From the NCBI RefSeq assembly GCF_000003195.3, contig NC_012872.2, positions 24,018,066 through 24,082,065 of the forward strand: a stretch of DNA of 64,000 nt, read 5' to 3'. Source of the DNA: Sorghum bicolor (taxonomy: Eukaryota > Streptophyta > Magnoliopsida > Poales > Poaceae). Positions within the stretch are counted from its first letter, which is position 1. The number at the start of each line of letters is the position of its first letter. Positions 1 through 12,099 of the stretch are shown here, piece after piece. Below the pieces are notes generated by a model. That model searched no databases. It was not told the DNA's origin and saw nothing but the letters and a program-made list of their open reading frames with translations. The position numbers were made by a program, and so were the translations under genes.

Positions 1-7
1 TAACAAA

Positions 8-366
8 ACTTGAGAAGAGTGAATAGAAAAAAGGTGAGCTGGTGGGGCCACCATTGCCAGATCGGCCGACCTGGCTTTGTGGGTCCACCACCTTTCCCTC
101 CACTCTGGCTAGAAGCTGGAATCCTATGAGTGGCATTGGATACCCTGGGGCTCCCAAGGGTAGGTCAACCAACCTTGCCTTTGTGCCACCAAGCATCATG
201 CTACGTCCCAATGATGATGTCAAAGGATCCCATGCTCAACACACTAGCCAGAATTCGAGGTGAGATGGTCCAAAGCTCATGACTTTAGCTTAGGATGCTA
301 CTTTAAGCACTTTGATGCTTTAGGGAACATGCCAATAGCCAAAGCTAGCATAGGGAGTAACAATGC
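8..366. repeat. 359 bp direct repeat, copy A (in A0)
   Basis: This segment recurs at 18542-18900 in the same orientation and at the same length, with roughly 18 mismatches counted by eye. Both copies lie in the old Athila-like element A0, on either side of its gag-protease remnant. The unit contains a GATCGGCCGACC motif and several CCACC and AGCTTT runs but no convincing ORF. Copy A sits where the first half of gag should be, so a rearrangement has removed the gag start. I cannot tell whether it is an LTR fragment, a captured host segment or a tandem duplication. Confidence 0.85.
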
Positions 367-404
367 ATGGGCTGACCGGCATGGCCCATAGTCACCTTAA
401 TGCC

Positions 405-1670
405 TCAGCTAGAGGGGCATTCTTGTAGAAAAATGTCAAGGATACCAAGGTCCTCATTGAAAAGATGGTCATCAACCAAGGATGGAATGAGGAGCACCTC
501 TAGCCCAAGATGAGAGGTGTCTATGCCCTCAATGAGGTGGACATGCTCTCTGCCAAGATGGACCTCCTTATGAAGAGAACAGAGGAATCTTCTCTGAAAA
601 GGGAATTGAGGCCATCCAGACCCCTGTCGTTGTTCATGCTGTGGAAACTGATCCATGGTGCGAGGTATGCGGAGGAGATGATCACTCGGGCAATAACTAC
701 CCCGAGACCCAGGAGGAGGTGAACTACATCAACAACAACTTCAACAATGGGAACCGGCCCCAACAACAACAATGGAGTTCACGCCCCATCTACCAAGGCC
801 AAGGTATGGGTTACAATAATAATTTTGGTAATTCCTTTGGTAACCAACCTTCTCTTAGAGATCTTGTGCTAGGCCAAACTAAAATTAATGATAGTATAGA
901 GAATTGTGGCTAATGACAAGATCCTAGAAAGCCTTAGTGAGAAAATAGACAGCTTTAATTCTGCCATTAAGAATCAATTGAGCTTTAATAAAATGTTAGA
1001 AACACAGTTAGCTCAATTAGCGGCAGCTGTCCCATCATATGAACAAGGTAGGATCATAGGGAAACCTGAGGACCCGCTTGAGTCCGATAAAATAGTTTCT
1101 ACGAGGTATGGTAAGCCTCTGGTCTATTCAAATTGGGGATATCTCCTTGATCCCCCGTTCATCACAAAGAAGGATGACCTAGGCATGCCGACCCTCACTT
1201 GCAAGATCGGACCACAACATCTTCTGTGACTTTGGATCAAGTGTCAACATCATGTCCAAGGTAATTTATGAAAATCTGTTAGGGTGCGTTTTGCTCCCTA
1301 CCGTTATAAGATTGCAGATGGCGGACCAAACCATTCGGTTCCTGGAGGGAGTCGCTAAGGACATCTTGGTTAAAATCCAAGATGAATATGCCTCTGCCGA
1401 TTTCATCATCCACGACATGGGGGCAAACATCGACGTCCCTGTCATCCTGGGACGGCAATTCCTAAACACTGTGAACGCCGTCATCTATGTCGGGTCTGGC
1501 CAGATCCATCTACAGTTTGCAGGTAAGAGGATCAAATGTCCTTTCAAAGGCTATAAAACTAACATGCAGCCGAAGGACATGAAACCAGAGGAGAAACCTC
1601 GCGGCAAATTCTGCCAGAGGTACAACAAAGGCAAGTCAGCCAAAAAGGCCAAACAGAAGGAGGAACCTGC
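405..1670 (+). pseudogene. Athila-like gag-protease remnant (A0), 5' piece
   Basis: The reading frame is broken into pieces but clearly shows the second half of an Athila-type gag followed by an aspartic protease. The CCHC zinc knuckle is recognisable near 656 (CEVCGGDDHSG), but its last cysteine reads as tyrosine. An asparagine- and glutamine-rich linker follows. The protease active site reads CDFGSSVNIMSK near 1225-1260, and its second half includes VPVILGRQFLNT. Frame breaks lie near 600-640, 905 and 1229, and a TAG sits near 502. The frame runs into the A1 insertion at 1671 and resumes at 18272, ending at a TAA at 18360-18362. RT, RNase H and integrase of this element are absent. It cannot make a functional polyprotein. 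Confidence 0.85.
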
Positions 1671-2965
1671 TGTTGACGGTCCTTAAGTAGCAAATATAAT
1701 CATCAAATAAATAAAGAAAAGGATCCAAATGCAACCAACACCCAGACTTAGGGTTTTATCTGATAGAATTCCACGAGTTTTGGTGTTTGTCTATTTCTGC
1801 AGGGGGTTATCAGGAAATATGGAGAGAAGGCCCACACGTCGGGTTTACATAGAGATATTAACGTGCCGCGCAATTTTCTATCATCTAGAAGACTCCAGAA
1901 GCCACGGGAACGAACGGGACGCCGAGCGGGCTCGGGGGCAGGGCGCCCGCCTAGCTACAGAGTCCAATCAGGACTCTCTTCGAGGATTACGCTCCACCGA
2001 CCTAAAGGATCAAGGATAACCGTTCAATCAATGTCGATTTGATCCGACGACCTAGGTTCACTTGAGGAGACTATATAACCAGACCCCCTAGCCCCTGGAG
2101 GAGGCACCCCTTGATCATTATTCATTATTCACAGACAGAGCAAAAGCTAGGGTTTAGAGATGAGAGCTCTCCTCTCTTCTCTAAACTAGAGTAGATCTAG
2201 ATAGTAGCGAGATGGAGAGCGAAGGAGGATTAGAGGAGAGGCCGGCCTATCAGTTCTTCCTCCGGTTGTACTTCGTCATGATCAAGCTCTAATCAAGCTT
2301 GCTCATGGGATGACTCTGGTAATCTACTTCTAATTCATTATGCAATTACTAATCATGTATGTTCTGGTTCACAGCTCTTTTGAGTACTTCTAATCTATAG
2401 GACCCTATAGGTTAGAGTTGTAGTATAGGTGTAAGCGTGGTGCTTAGACCTAGATTACTTGTGGATATCCCCTGTCTAGCCGGATCGTGTGGTAGGCCGC
2501 GTAGGTGACAGTTACGTTGGTCCCCTGTAGTCCACCTCTTGTTTGCAGGACGGGTAGGGTTTATCGGCCTATGGATAAGCATCCTTTGTGGTGTATTCTT
2601 ATCACGTGGTTCATCCCAGACATAGACATACCCCTTTGAAGTAGAGAAACCATAGTTATCGCCTATATATTAGATTGCTCTAGTCTCTACTCTATATTTA
2701 CCCATTGTTATCTTACCTTTAATATTGTTCTTATTCAATTCTACTATCTTTCCTATTTACACCCATCTATCTATCTTGGTTAAGTTAGAGCGTAGTTGGT
2801 TCTCCTGTTTCCCTGTGGATACGATAAAACCTTTAACCGGGTAAAAGCTACATCGGTATCCCTGCGCTTGCGGATTATCTGTGTGCGTATAAATACTATA
2901 GTACACTCTAGTGCCATGCTAGGGATGACAACCTAGTATTCAAGTGGTGTTAGCAAGTGTCAACA
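1671..2965 (+). repeat. 5' LTR of A1
   Basis: The LTR starts TGTTGACGG and ends GTGTCAACA. Its promoter core is the TATATAA at 2072-2078, followed by a CCCCTGGAGGAGG stretch that probably spans the transcription start. The partner copy is the LTR at 16952. A diverged relative starts at 58825. Confidence 0.95.
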
Positions 2966-2973
2966 AGCATTTT

Positions 2974-2991
2974 TGGCGCCGTTGCCGGGGA
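2974..2991 (+). other. Primer binding site of A1 (tRNA-Asp type)
   Basis: The sequence TGGCGCCGTTGCCGGGG lies eight bases after the LTR end. It is complementary to the 3' end of plant tRNA-Asp, the primer known for Athila-type elements. The same site occurs in A2 on the other strand. Confidence 0.9.
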
Positions 2992-3130
2992 AACGGTTGC
3001 TGAGTTGACTACGAACTAGCTTAATCATTTTCTAAAAAAATATATAATAATAAAAAAATATTTTCCTTTTATCCTTTGCCTTATCTCTGCTATTCTTTCT
3101 TCTTATCTAATCCTTGATCTCTGGTCTATC

Positions 3131-4461
3131 ATGAATTCAAACATGTCTATCTATGAATTCCACAGACCTACGGGCACACATCTCGAACCACCAAAATCTT
3201 CAAAGTCTATCATAGCATCTAGTTTTGAGATAGACCCCGAATACATAGAATTTGTCCAAAAACAACCTTTCTCAGGAGAAGGTGAGGAAAATCCATACAC
3301 ACACCTAAGAGAGTTTTATCGAGTCTGTGACCTCCTTCGGATAGAAGACATGTCCGATGAGACCCTTAAATGGAAGCTCTTTCCGTTCTCTTTAACGGGA
3401 GAAGCTAGACATTGGTACAAACTCAAAGTAGGGAGTGTTCATGGAGATTGGAAGAAGTTATACAATAGTTTTCTTTTAAAATATTTTCCAATCTACAAAG
3501 TGGCAGAACTTCGGCGTGAGATTATTTCTTTTAGACAACTGGAAGAAGAATCTCTTGGCAAATCATGGGACCGTTTTATTAACCTTACTCTCACTGGCCC
3601 AAAGCTTTCTATTCCAGAAGAAGTTCTTCTAATTCACTTTTTGAGGGCCTTAGTAGGAAAAATAAGCAAACCGTGAATACAGCCTCTGGAGGATCCTTCT
3701 ATCACCTACCTGCTAGTGAAGCTAGGGATTTAATTGATTCATTGAGTGGAAAGTTTCCTAGCATTTATATCCCTGAGAAAGAGACAGAACCAGTTCCTAG
3801 ACAAGAAGAAGAAGTTTCGATAGCCATATCACAACCACTTCAATTTCAAACTTTAGCTATCGATCCTAAACCATCAATACCCCAAAATTCTCCAAGGGAG
3901 GAAGGAATTCCGACTTTAAATCTTTCAGGTGCTGATGGTTTAGACTTCTGGTTCAAGAGACCTTCAAGCAGGGATAATTCAAATCCTTGCAATGGTTCTC
4001 TTAGAGAATGTCCTGGTTCTTGTTATGAAGAAGTTGAGGATGACATATCAAGTGAAGGAGAGCTAAACCATATAGAAGATTCTATCTGCTCCCCTTCCAT
4101 GTTCACAAATTCTAAATCCATCCTTGACCTTAGAGACCCCTCTTATCCCTCTCCTTTTAAGTCTCATGATGATCCTAACAATCCATCAAGCCGATCAAAC
4201 CATAGGAGTCATAAAGACCATGAGGACGACATGTCAAGTAATGTCATAGAAGGAGAGCCAAGCCATATAGAAAATTCTAACACCTCCCCTTTCCTGATCA
4301 CAAGTTCTAAATGGCTAGAATGTGTAGAATGGATGGATAGGGAAGAAGCCTTAATGGATTCTGACTTTGGCTCAATTTCAAATGGTGAGTTCTTGACTCC
4401 CTTTGAAAATGGGATTCATCCAACTATAGAAGAGGACATAAGTGAGACCAATCCTGTATAA
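3131..4461 (+). pseudogene. Athila-like gag of A1, one frame break
   Basis: The ATG start lies about 165 bp after the 5' LTR. The first 181 codons match the Athila gag core: [35 protein letters not shown] and YFPIYKVAELRREI. Around 3636-3645, in a run of T, a one-base length change shifts the frame. The protein continues in the next frame with GGSFYHLPASEARDLIDSL and a long acidic, serine-rich tail of about 200 residues ending at 4461. That tail contains two near-repeats of a SxGELNHIEDS / EGEPSHIENS type. I see no CCHC knuckle. No protease or RT follows, so this gag is either the only product of a non-autonomous element or a relic. The break may be recent because the rest of the frame is open. 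Confidence 0.8.
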
Positions 4462-5332
4462 ACTCCGAACATTCAGATTGGAGACGAAGATAACATTAAT
4501 GAGCATGGAATTTATTTCACAGCCACTTCGATTACTCCATGCTCATATGCAACATCTTCCCAATCTATTGGTCTCTCCGACATCACCACACCTGAGATCT
4601 CCAACCCCCTCTTCCTTTCTATTTATAAAAACTTTAAAAGGGCGGTTGTCGATGCATATGTCTATAATAAATATTGCAGATCTCGTTGAGTTGATCTTGA
4701 TATAGGTCAGCGTTGGAAGGGAAACCACTTCGCCGACATATATTGATGGTTTCCCAAGGACAAGCTTAGTGTCCTAAAATAAGCACTGATTAGATCGTAA
4801 CATGAGCTTTTAATTATTTAAAACATTACCTTGTGTATTGAGCATATAAAGATAATTGTAAAAATATTCCTTCGGGTATTCTTGTCACTAACCTTTCCAG
4901 GATTAGAGCAAGAAGATCGGATGAATGACAAGCACAAGGTATGTCCAACCAATCATCATACAACATTGAATTAAATTCATCCAAACTTGAATTTTGCAAA
5001 ATTCAAGCTTGGGGCAGTACTCTACATAAAAACATCCTTTGCCATGTTGCTATGTTGGTTGTCCCTACCTTGGAGACATGCTCAATTTGTTAAATACTAA
5101 TCACACTACTTCATCTCCACTTGAGTAGATCTCTATAAATGCTATCATGCTAACTTTGTCTATTTACTAGCAAGTGTTGGTTTGAAAGTACTCGCCATAC
5201 TTCCATTGGCTTTTAAATTAAGCATGGTGCTTAGATTGAATAGCCTTCCTTAATCTGATTAGACATGGAGTCTAGTTTGGTTATTGAACTAAAAACTGCT
5301 TGAGTAGATATTGGTATATTTTGTCGGACTAA
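4462..5332 (+). other. A1 internal non-coding segment with internal purine tract
   Basis: No credible coding sequence is visible. The first 270 bases look like decayed gag tail. An internal CAAGCTTGGGG at 5004-5014 matches the polypurine tract that precedes the A1 3' LTR. The rest is AT-rich 3' non-coding sequence of Athila type, ending where the T LTR begins. Confidence 0.6.
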
Positions 5333-8300
5333 TGTAACACTCCTAGTGTTAGCTTGCATGTTAACCATGAGCATTGCATTAACATAAGCATCATCATGCT
5401 CATTCATAAGCATCTATCATGATCACATGTCATCTTATGCATACCATGGATGGTTGAATTGCTTGTGTGAAGTGAATTGAGTGACTATAAGGGGTAACCA
5501 ATACAAATAAATGTACATTGTCTTCCAAAATACTTCAATCATGTTTGAAATATCATTTGGAACAAAGTTCATGTTGAAGGTTTTGGCCAAAAATGCCCCT
5601 AGGTTAGGGTTAAACCTAGAATGGCTTATTTCGACTCCTAGACCTCTTTTCAAAGATGTTTTATGAAACTGGTGTTAGAGACCTTGCATGTCTTTGACAC
5701 CTGAAGCAAAGTTGTAGAGAAATTCATAAGCTACAAAAGTTATGTTGATGACTTTTTATGAAAAAGCATGGAACACTTCAAAAATTCACTCACAAGCCAA
5801 AAATCAGGGCTGATTTCATACTTAGCCAAATTTGGCTAAGTATTGGATCGTGCAGTTTCGACCAGGGGTGATTGGGAGCTTTGTAGTTTGAAATCCCGAC
5901 TGAGTGAGACTTTGATCTTGTAACCAAAGTTGTAGAACTCGTGTAGCTCTGTCCAAAGGAACAAGTTTGAGCCAAAACCATCGATTGAGCTGAGAGTAAA
6001 ACGTCGGTGAACTTCCGGTTTCAGACACGGTCGACGACAAGTGAATCGTGCGATTCAGTTTCGTCAGTCGCCGGCCGGCCGACGCGTGGACGACCCGTGG
6101 CGGCCGTACGTCGACGGCGACCCCGCCTGTCAGTCCCGGCGCCTTCACTTGGACGCCACGACGCCACCCCGAGCCCCGGCCGTCCTCATTTCGCCTCTCC
6201 AGCGCTCTCTCCCTCCTCCATTTCGTCTCGGCGAGCTCCGCCGTGGAACGGCCGCGTCGCCCGAGCTCTTCTCGCCGTCTCCGGCCAAGCCAGCCCGCCA
6301 AAAGCTTCGTCAGAGCCTCCTCCACCTCGGCGTCACCTCCTTGGCCACTGCCGAGCACGGGTAAGGCGGCATTGTCGAGCTCCGAGCAGTTCTTCCTCGC
6401 CGGAGTTCCACCCGAGCTCACCGGCAACGTGGCCAGGCTTCTCTGCTCCACCATTTTCCTCCATTCTTGTTCCTACCGCTTCCCCTTGGTTCACTGATGC
6501 TCAGCATGACGCTCTACCGCGTCACCGTTGCCTGGATCCGCCGGCGTATTGCCGCGCAGCGCCGCCGCTCCGCCATTCCCGACGGCGAGCACCCTAGAGT
6601 CCAGTAGAGCGTGCGTAAGGTAGGTCAACAGAGTCGCCTTGATGAGAGGAGCGCGTAGGTGCCCTTGGATCCGGCCGAGACCTCGTCGTCGTCGAGCTTC
6701 GCCGGCGACGAGCATCTCCCCTGTCCCCGTCTCGCTGACGCGTGGGTCCCGGATGTCAGCCTCTCTGTGTCACCCCCTCTGGTTCACTCTTTTGCAGAGC
6801 CAAAGCTGTTTTTATAAAAGTCATATCTGGAGTTTTAGAGATCCAAATGTGGTGATTCCAATTTTGCTAGGTTCCAGCAGAATTCTAGTTTTTAATAAAA
6901 ATATGAAACCTGCCATGTTTTTGCAGAAATAAATAGATATAAATTAATCTTGGATTTTTAGTGGGTAATTTTATCTTGAGATCTATTGATCTGCTGGCCA
7001 TGCAAATTTGGGGAGTTGTTACTTATGTTATGATTAGGCTCTGGTAAATTTTTCATGATTTTTGGAAGCCTGGTTGGGAAGTTAAAATTTATCCTTGCTT
7101 AAATAGGAGAATCTTGTGGTATTTTTGATAATTAAAGTATAACTCCTTTTATGGTGAACTTGTTGAGTGTTGTACTTATGTGTGGACAAAGCTAGGAAAA
7201 ATCTGAAATCTGTTGTTTGACACTTTTTGATAGGGTTTCACATTTATGCCTTGCATGCCTTTATTAGCTTGTTATTTTTTATACCTCACAATGTGTACAT
7301 GCAAATGTTCTGAAAATTTTACAGTGACCTTATGTTAGCATAAGTATCTTGCTGTGATTTTCTTAGAATTTCTGGAACACTTGGAGTATATGTTCATTAA
7401 ATCAGCTTAATAATTAAATAAATAGAAAAGGTGATGATATAAATAGTTTTAGACCTTGCCATGATGTTTTCTGGTGTTTTTTAGATATGTTCTATCTACT
7501 AGTGCAATTGAATTGTTCCTTTGATACATTCTCAATTTGTGCAAAATATTATTTTTGGCTATTTATGCCTTTCCTAGAGCATTTCTGTGTAGCTGATAGC
7601 AAATGCTTGAGAAATACTCGAAGATTGTGTTTTCTGGGAAACTTGTCTACAACAAAATTGTAGCTAACTTACTGATCTACTTCGTGTCAAAATTTCATAG
7701 CAATTGATTGAGTAGTTTGAAAGTTATGCATATTCTAAATAGCTGCTGCGAAGTGCTTGCTCTCTGGAATTTCCAGAGCAGCCGGCCAACTTTGTATGTT
7801 TTAGCATATTTCAGTTGGGAATCATGCTGAGGTGTCTAAAAGTAAATTGTAGACAATTTGCTAAGCTTTCCAGAAAGTACTTACTTGCTTAGTTTGGTTA
7901 ACTGATGCTTAAGTTATGGCTAAAACTTGTGACTGGTTGGCTTGTCTACCAAACCAGTGGCTGAGTAGGAGTAGCTAGAATTGTTTAACTTGTCTAATTT
8001 GTCTCTCTACCAGAGAAGAAGTATACACTCCTTGTTATTCCATGAATCATTTAATCTTAGAATTCATGCTCTTGTTATACCTTGTTTTATGTCTTTTTGG
8101 CTCTTCATCATGACATCATGCATCATATGTGCATTCTCTATATTCATCTCCTTGTCATGCATACATAGGTGTACCCAAGGGAGTAACGGTGCTGGAGTTC
8201 GAGTTGCCGGAGCCGGAAGGACAGCAAGAGGAGCTACCTCAAGGAGCTGAGGAGGAGGACTTGCCGGAGTGCCCTGACCATCGTCCCTCTACCTACGTTG

Positions 8301-9840
8301 AAGGCAAGCCCCGGAGCATTATAAGCCTCCTACTATTTTATTATCATGTTTAGCTATCAAATGACTATGGTTATATATTGTTGCATTAAGTGGTAGGCGT
8401 TGATATGACACCCTTGCTGCATAATGACTACCTTGTCCACTTCATACCTTACCAAAAGTAGGTCTAGGATCGAAGGAATGCTTAGCCATGCTTAGCTCGG
8501 TAGAAGCCGGGTGATTTCCTGTCACCTGCGAGAGTTAGGTGGATGATGATCACGGTTGGCTATATTTGCTATCGTGGAAATAACCATGTGCTAACAATGA
8601 ATTTGAGACCGGGCGGGATGACGATAGTGCAGCAACAAGGCATGGAGGTCTTGGGTGTGAATCTATCCCCGTCTGAGTCGTTTAAGGACCGAATCGCTGT
8701 ACGTCCCCGTGTCATGTTGAACGCATGCCTATCACTTAGTTGGCCGGATAAGTCGTTCCGACCGCGAAGCCTACGAGTGCAACTCCGGCCGGATACCCCG
8801 TTTTGTATGAGTGCGCACCCTGGTTGGTAGCAAGTATGTGCGGGGAGTCAATGGCATAAGACCGAGGTGTCAGGTTAGAGTCCTGACCCTGGCAGATTGG
8901 CGGTCCCTGGGGGTGCGGCGCTGGGCGGACCCGCGAATTGGTCCGGAGTTGTGCTAAAGGTGATCCGAGCTGCCGTCATGAAGCATGCTTGGGTGAGTGT
9001 TAGGAATACCCCTCCAGCTGGATAGGAATCGATTCGAATCGCCGTCTCTCCCGGATAGTGAGAACTTGACTTGGGCAGCGGCAACGTAGAATTCACTAAA
9101 TAAACTTAATGGTTATGATGAGAATGATGGTGGCTATGTGATAATCCGGATATGGTTATTATTGTAATGCTTAAAGACTCAAGTGTATGCTTAGAGTAGG
9201 TGCTAATCTAGTGGATAGTTGCTAAGTGATGAACTTGCTGCTGAATTATAATACATGAATTCCTTACAACAAAGGCTTTTATGCAAAAAGGTGAGTCAAA
9301 CCAGCCCACAAAGATCAGCCTTGCATACTCCTTGGTGTCACTTTATTTCTGGTTTATGACGGGTAAGTCTAGCTGAGTACATTCTCATACTCAGGGTTTT
9401 ATTTACCCCTGTTGCGGATGATGTCGTCTATCACGGCTATTGCGCTAACTGTCATCACCCAGCTGCGGATGATGAATAGATCATGGGCGTGACCACTTCT
9501 CTACCTCCGGTTATGCTTTTGTTGGGACTTGACAATGGAACTGGCATGTATCATAAACTGGGTTGTTGTTGTTTCAAAACTACTTTGTTTCCGCTACTGC
9601 TATGGTTTGTAATAACCTGTTTCAACTCTGATGTGATGTAAAACTATGTTCTGTGTTGAATGTTGTAATCTGTGATGGTGATGCTTGATCATGTACGATC
9701 TTGGTTGTATGTTGGTTGAATCGAGGTCTTTTGAGATTTCGTCGGACTACCAGATTTATATGGGTTCAAGTCCATTGGCTTGACTACTCCCGTGGTCGCT
9801 AATTCACTTGAATTCTTATAAATTGGACGGTTCTGTTACA
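5333..9840 (+). repeat. 5' LTR of T (4.5 kb)
   Basis: The LTR has inverted ends TGTAACA and TGTTACA. At 4508 bp it is long, but Tekay/Del LTRs are known to reach several kilobases. It is AT-rich except for a sharply GC- and CpG-rich block at about 6040-6760. ORFs inside it are short, in many frames, and match nothing I recognise. I see no nested insertion inside it. No partner LTR is in the window, so its age cannot be estimated. Confidence 0.85.
6040..6760 (+). promoter_or_regulatory. CpG-rich block in the T LTR
   Basis: About 700 bp are very rich in CG, CCG and GCC, within an LTR that is otherwise AT-rich. Overlapping open frames on both strands here are a by-product of the base composition. 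Such a block in a Tekay LTR is probably the R/U5 or leader region around the transcription start. A splice-donor-like GTAAGGTAGG occurs near 6613. I do not see a clear TATA box, so the role as promoter is inferred. Confidence 0.4.
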
Positions 9841-9842
9841 GC

Positions 9843-9856
9843 TGGCATCAGAGCAA
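9843..9856 (+). other. Primer binding site of T (initiator tRNA-Met type)
   Basis: TGGCATCAGAGCAA lies two bases after the LTR end. It differs by one base from the common chromovirus primer site TGGTATCAGAGC, complementary to initiator tRNA-Met. Confidence 0.8.
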
Positions 9857-10047
9857 GATTAAGCATTTAACCATCATAGATGTATTTAAAAACAAACGAA
9901 TTTGGTTTTCCTAAGCTAATTTGGCAAAATTAGGCTATATGTAGGGCTGTTTTAAAAATATTTTGATAACCTATACCATGCCAGTGGTCATACCCTTTAT
10001 GCCCATATAAGTACTCCTAGGTGGCTTAATATTACTAACATGGGGGT

Positions 10048-10252
10048 TTTTCTTTTCGTCGTCCATATGGCGTGCAATTATATGGATACCGCTTGCTTAA
10101 GTGGTAATGAATGGATCACATACCTCTACGCCATGGTAAGCATTGTTTGTTTTCTTTCGTTGTCCATACGGCGTGAAATTGTATGGATGCCACTTGCTTG
10201 AGTGGTAATGTATGGATCTATATGCCTCTACACTATGGTAAGTGTGAGCTGT
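10048..10252 (+). repeat. Two-copy tandem repeat (about 102 bp) in the T leader
   Basis: Two neighbouring copies each run from a TTTTCTTT(T)CG start through GTCCATAYGGCGTG and end in CTATGGTAAG. The copies differ at about 15 positions by eye. Each ends with a good splice-donor consensus: ATG|GTAAG at 10135/10136 and ATG|GTAAGT at 10237/10238. The rest of the leader, 9857-10772, has no convincing coding sequence. Confidence 0.7.
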
Positions 10253-10772
10253 GAGAGCATGACCGTCCAACCGTTGGTCTAGGGGAGTGTTAGCTGTGGT
10301 TACTGGAATATTTACATGTTTCACACATGTATATATGAAGGTACTTAATTGTGGGTAGTAGGTACAGCCATGTATACATATTTGATGTATATGTGGGTAT
10401 ATCCAAATGGGTAGTGTGCTGCGATGTATGTTCGGGAATATATATCGGAGTACCTAGCTTGATTGTTGATAATTGGTTTTACGTTTCTGCAATTATACAA
10501 TTGTGGGGTTGGGCTGAAATGAAAACTTTTGCAGGTACACTAACAACGAAACGTGTAGATCGTGTAGTTGCGTATAAAGAGTGCACGTATGTATGCCACC
10601 GACTATACCGTTAGAACTTTCTTCTAGGAATGGAAGGGCGTATGGAACGTGCATGCATCATGAATCATTCATACATTCTATATGCAATACTTGGGTATTA
10701 AAACTCTGAAATTATATCTATTTATCTCTCCTTGTAATTAATCTCCCTTACTCAAATGTGGTCTTTCTACAG

Positions 10773-11696
10773 ATGGCAGCCCCGCACCCAAGTGAAACGT
10801 TCCTGGACATGTTTGGCACTCCTACTTTGTTGTGGAGGGTGCTAAGTTCAGTTGGATATGAGGAACCACCTAAGTACACTTGGACCGAGTCTGAGCATGC
10901 AGGAGCCTTACCTTGGGTAGATGTCCAAATTACAGTTCCCCCTTGTCCAAATAACCCACAGTGGCTAGGTTGGATAGTTGAGTGTGATGGCCAAACTCCT
11001 TGGGAGGGTGCCCAAGTAGCAGCCCTAGAGGTTTTGCTAGAAATATGTCAAGAGTTTGGTGATGAGTTAGTGAATGGCCCAGCGGGATCCATCCCCAGAG
11101 TGAGTGTGACTAACACCTTTGTGTCCCAGATAGGGAATGAGTCCTTAGAGATGAGGGAAATATTGCTAGGATATAGCTCTAGCCCTGCCATGAGTGCCAT
11201 GCTAGCGGTACTTAAGCTGCACTATGTACGCCAGGACACCTACATAGAGGCCATGTTAGCGCTCCAACGAGCTCAGGTTGGGCAGCGCAAACTACGCAAG
11301 AGAGTGCGCAAGCACCGCAAGGCTTTTATGGATGCACAAGCTGAAATCCAAAACTATCACACTGCTTTGCAAGCCCGTCGAAATCAAGTTGCGAACGCAG
11401 TTAGAGAGCGCAATGAAGCACAAGCCCGCATGATGCAAATGACTAGAGAGAGAGATGAGGCTATGCGCTTGGCTGAAAATAGAGAAGCTGCTAGAGTTAG
11501 AGCTTTGTTCCATGCTGAAATGAGAGAGGAAGAGCTAATTACTAGGATTGCTGAGTTGCAATTAGATGTCCACCGCTTAAATATTATCATAAATCCTATT
11601 CCACACCCAGCCCCTTTTAATCATGAAGAAGCTCCTAGTGAGGAAGATCAGGATGATGGCATCGTTTCTAATGGAGAATCCGAGGGAGATATGTAG
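10773..11696 (+). CDS. Extra sense ORF of T, possible dsRNA-binding-like protein
   Basis: An open frame of 307 codons lies between the 5' LTR and gag, in sense orientation. I chose the ATG at 10773 because it directly follows a splice-acceptor-like TCTTTCTACAG. Residues about 30-100 start PPKYTWTESE, continue through a WVDVQITV strand and a WLGWIVECDG strand, and end in an alanine-rich helix (GAQVAALEVLLEICQEF). This order, strand-strand-strand-helix with AA in the helix, resembles a double-stranded RNA-binding domain, but the key lysines are not obvious. Residues about 165-270 are a highly charged coiled coil (RKLRKRVRKHRKAF, ERNEAQARMM). The tail is acidic. The frame is intact while gag-pol is broken. 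I do not recognise a named family; function is unknown. Confidence 0.65.
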   Translation: MAAPHPSETFLDMFGTPTLLWRVLSSVGYEEPPKYTWTESEHAGALPWVDVQITVPPCPNNPQWLGWIVECDGQTPWEGAQVAALEVLLEICQEFGDELVNGPAGSIPRVSVTNTFVSQIGNESLEMREILLGYSSSPAMSAMLAVLKLHYVRQDTYIEAMLALQRAQVGQRKLRKRVRKHRKAFMDAQAEIQNYHTALQARRNQVANAVRERNEAQARMMQMTRERDEAMRLAENREAARVRALFHAEMREEELITRIAELQLDVHRLNIIINPIPHPAPFNHEEAPSEEDQDDGIVSNGESEGDM

Positions 11697-12099
11697 CCTA
11701 GCGATGAGGTTATGATCATGTATCAGTTTCCATCTCTTTGTGCAATGGACATGTAATCTGAATTTTAGTTGAGACTCTATGTAATTGGCCATGGTGCCCC
11801 TCCTGTAAACCCTTAAGTTGTGACGATAACTCTATGTAGCCCTATGCACTTATTTGTGATGCTCCATGTTTAATGTTGAGCTGAAATAATTCTCTGCAAT
11901 GTCTTTAATCTTTGAGAAGGTGTGGCTGTGATTGATCGCGGGATTAACCAAGTGTCATGGCAGATATTTTCTTATTGTACATGGAGTACTGCGGCTTGAA
12001 TTATGTGAATTTACTTCATTAAATTCCGTATGGCAGTAATTGAAGTTCATGACAATTATATCTGTCGCCTGAAACAATCGCTTGGTATGCCTTGTGCAG
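11697..12099 (+). other. Spacer between extra ORF and gag of T
   Basis: There is no coding sequence. The segment is AT-rich and ends in CTTGTGCAG directly before the gag ATG, a plausible splice acceptor. Nothing else is visible. Confidence 0.5.

Noticed and set aside
6007..6597. Overlapping ORFs up to about 200 codons on both strands
   Set aside because: They follow from the CpG-rich composition of the T LTR; no conserved motif is seen, and several frames are open at once.
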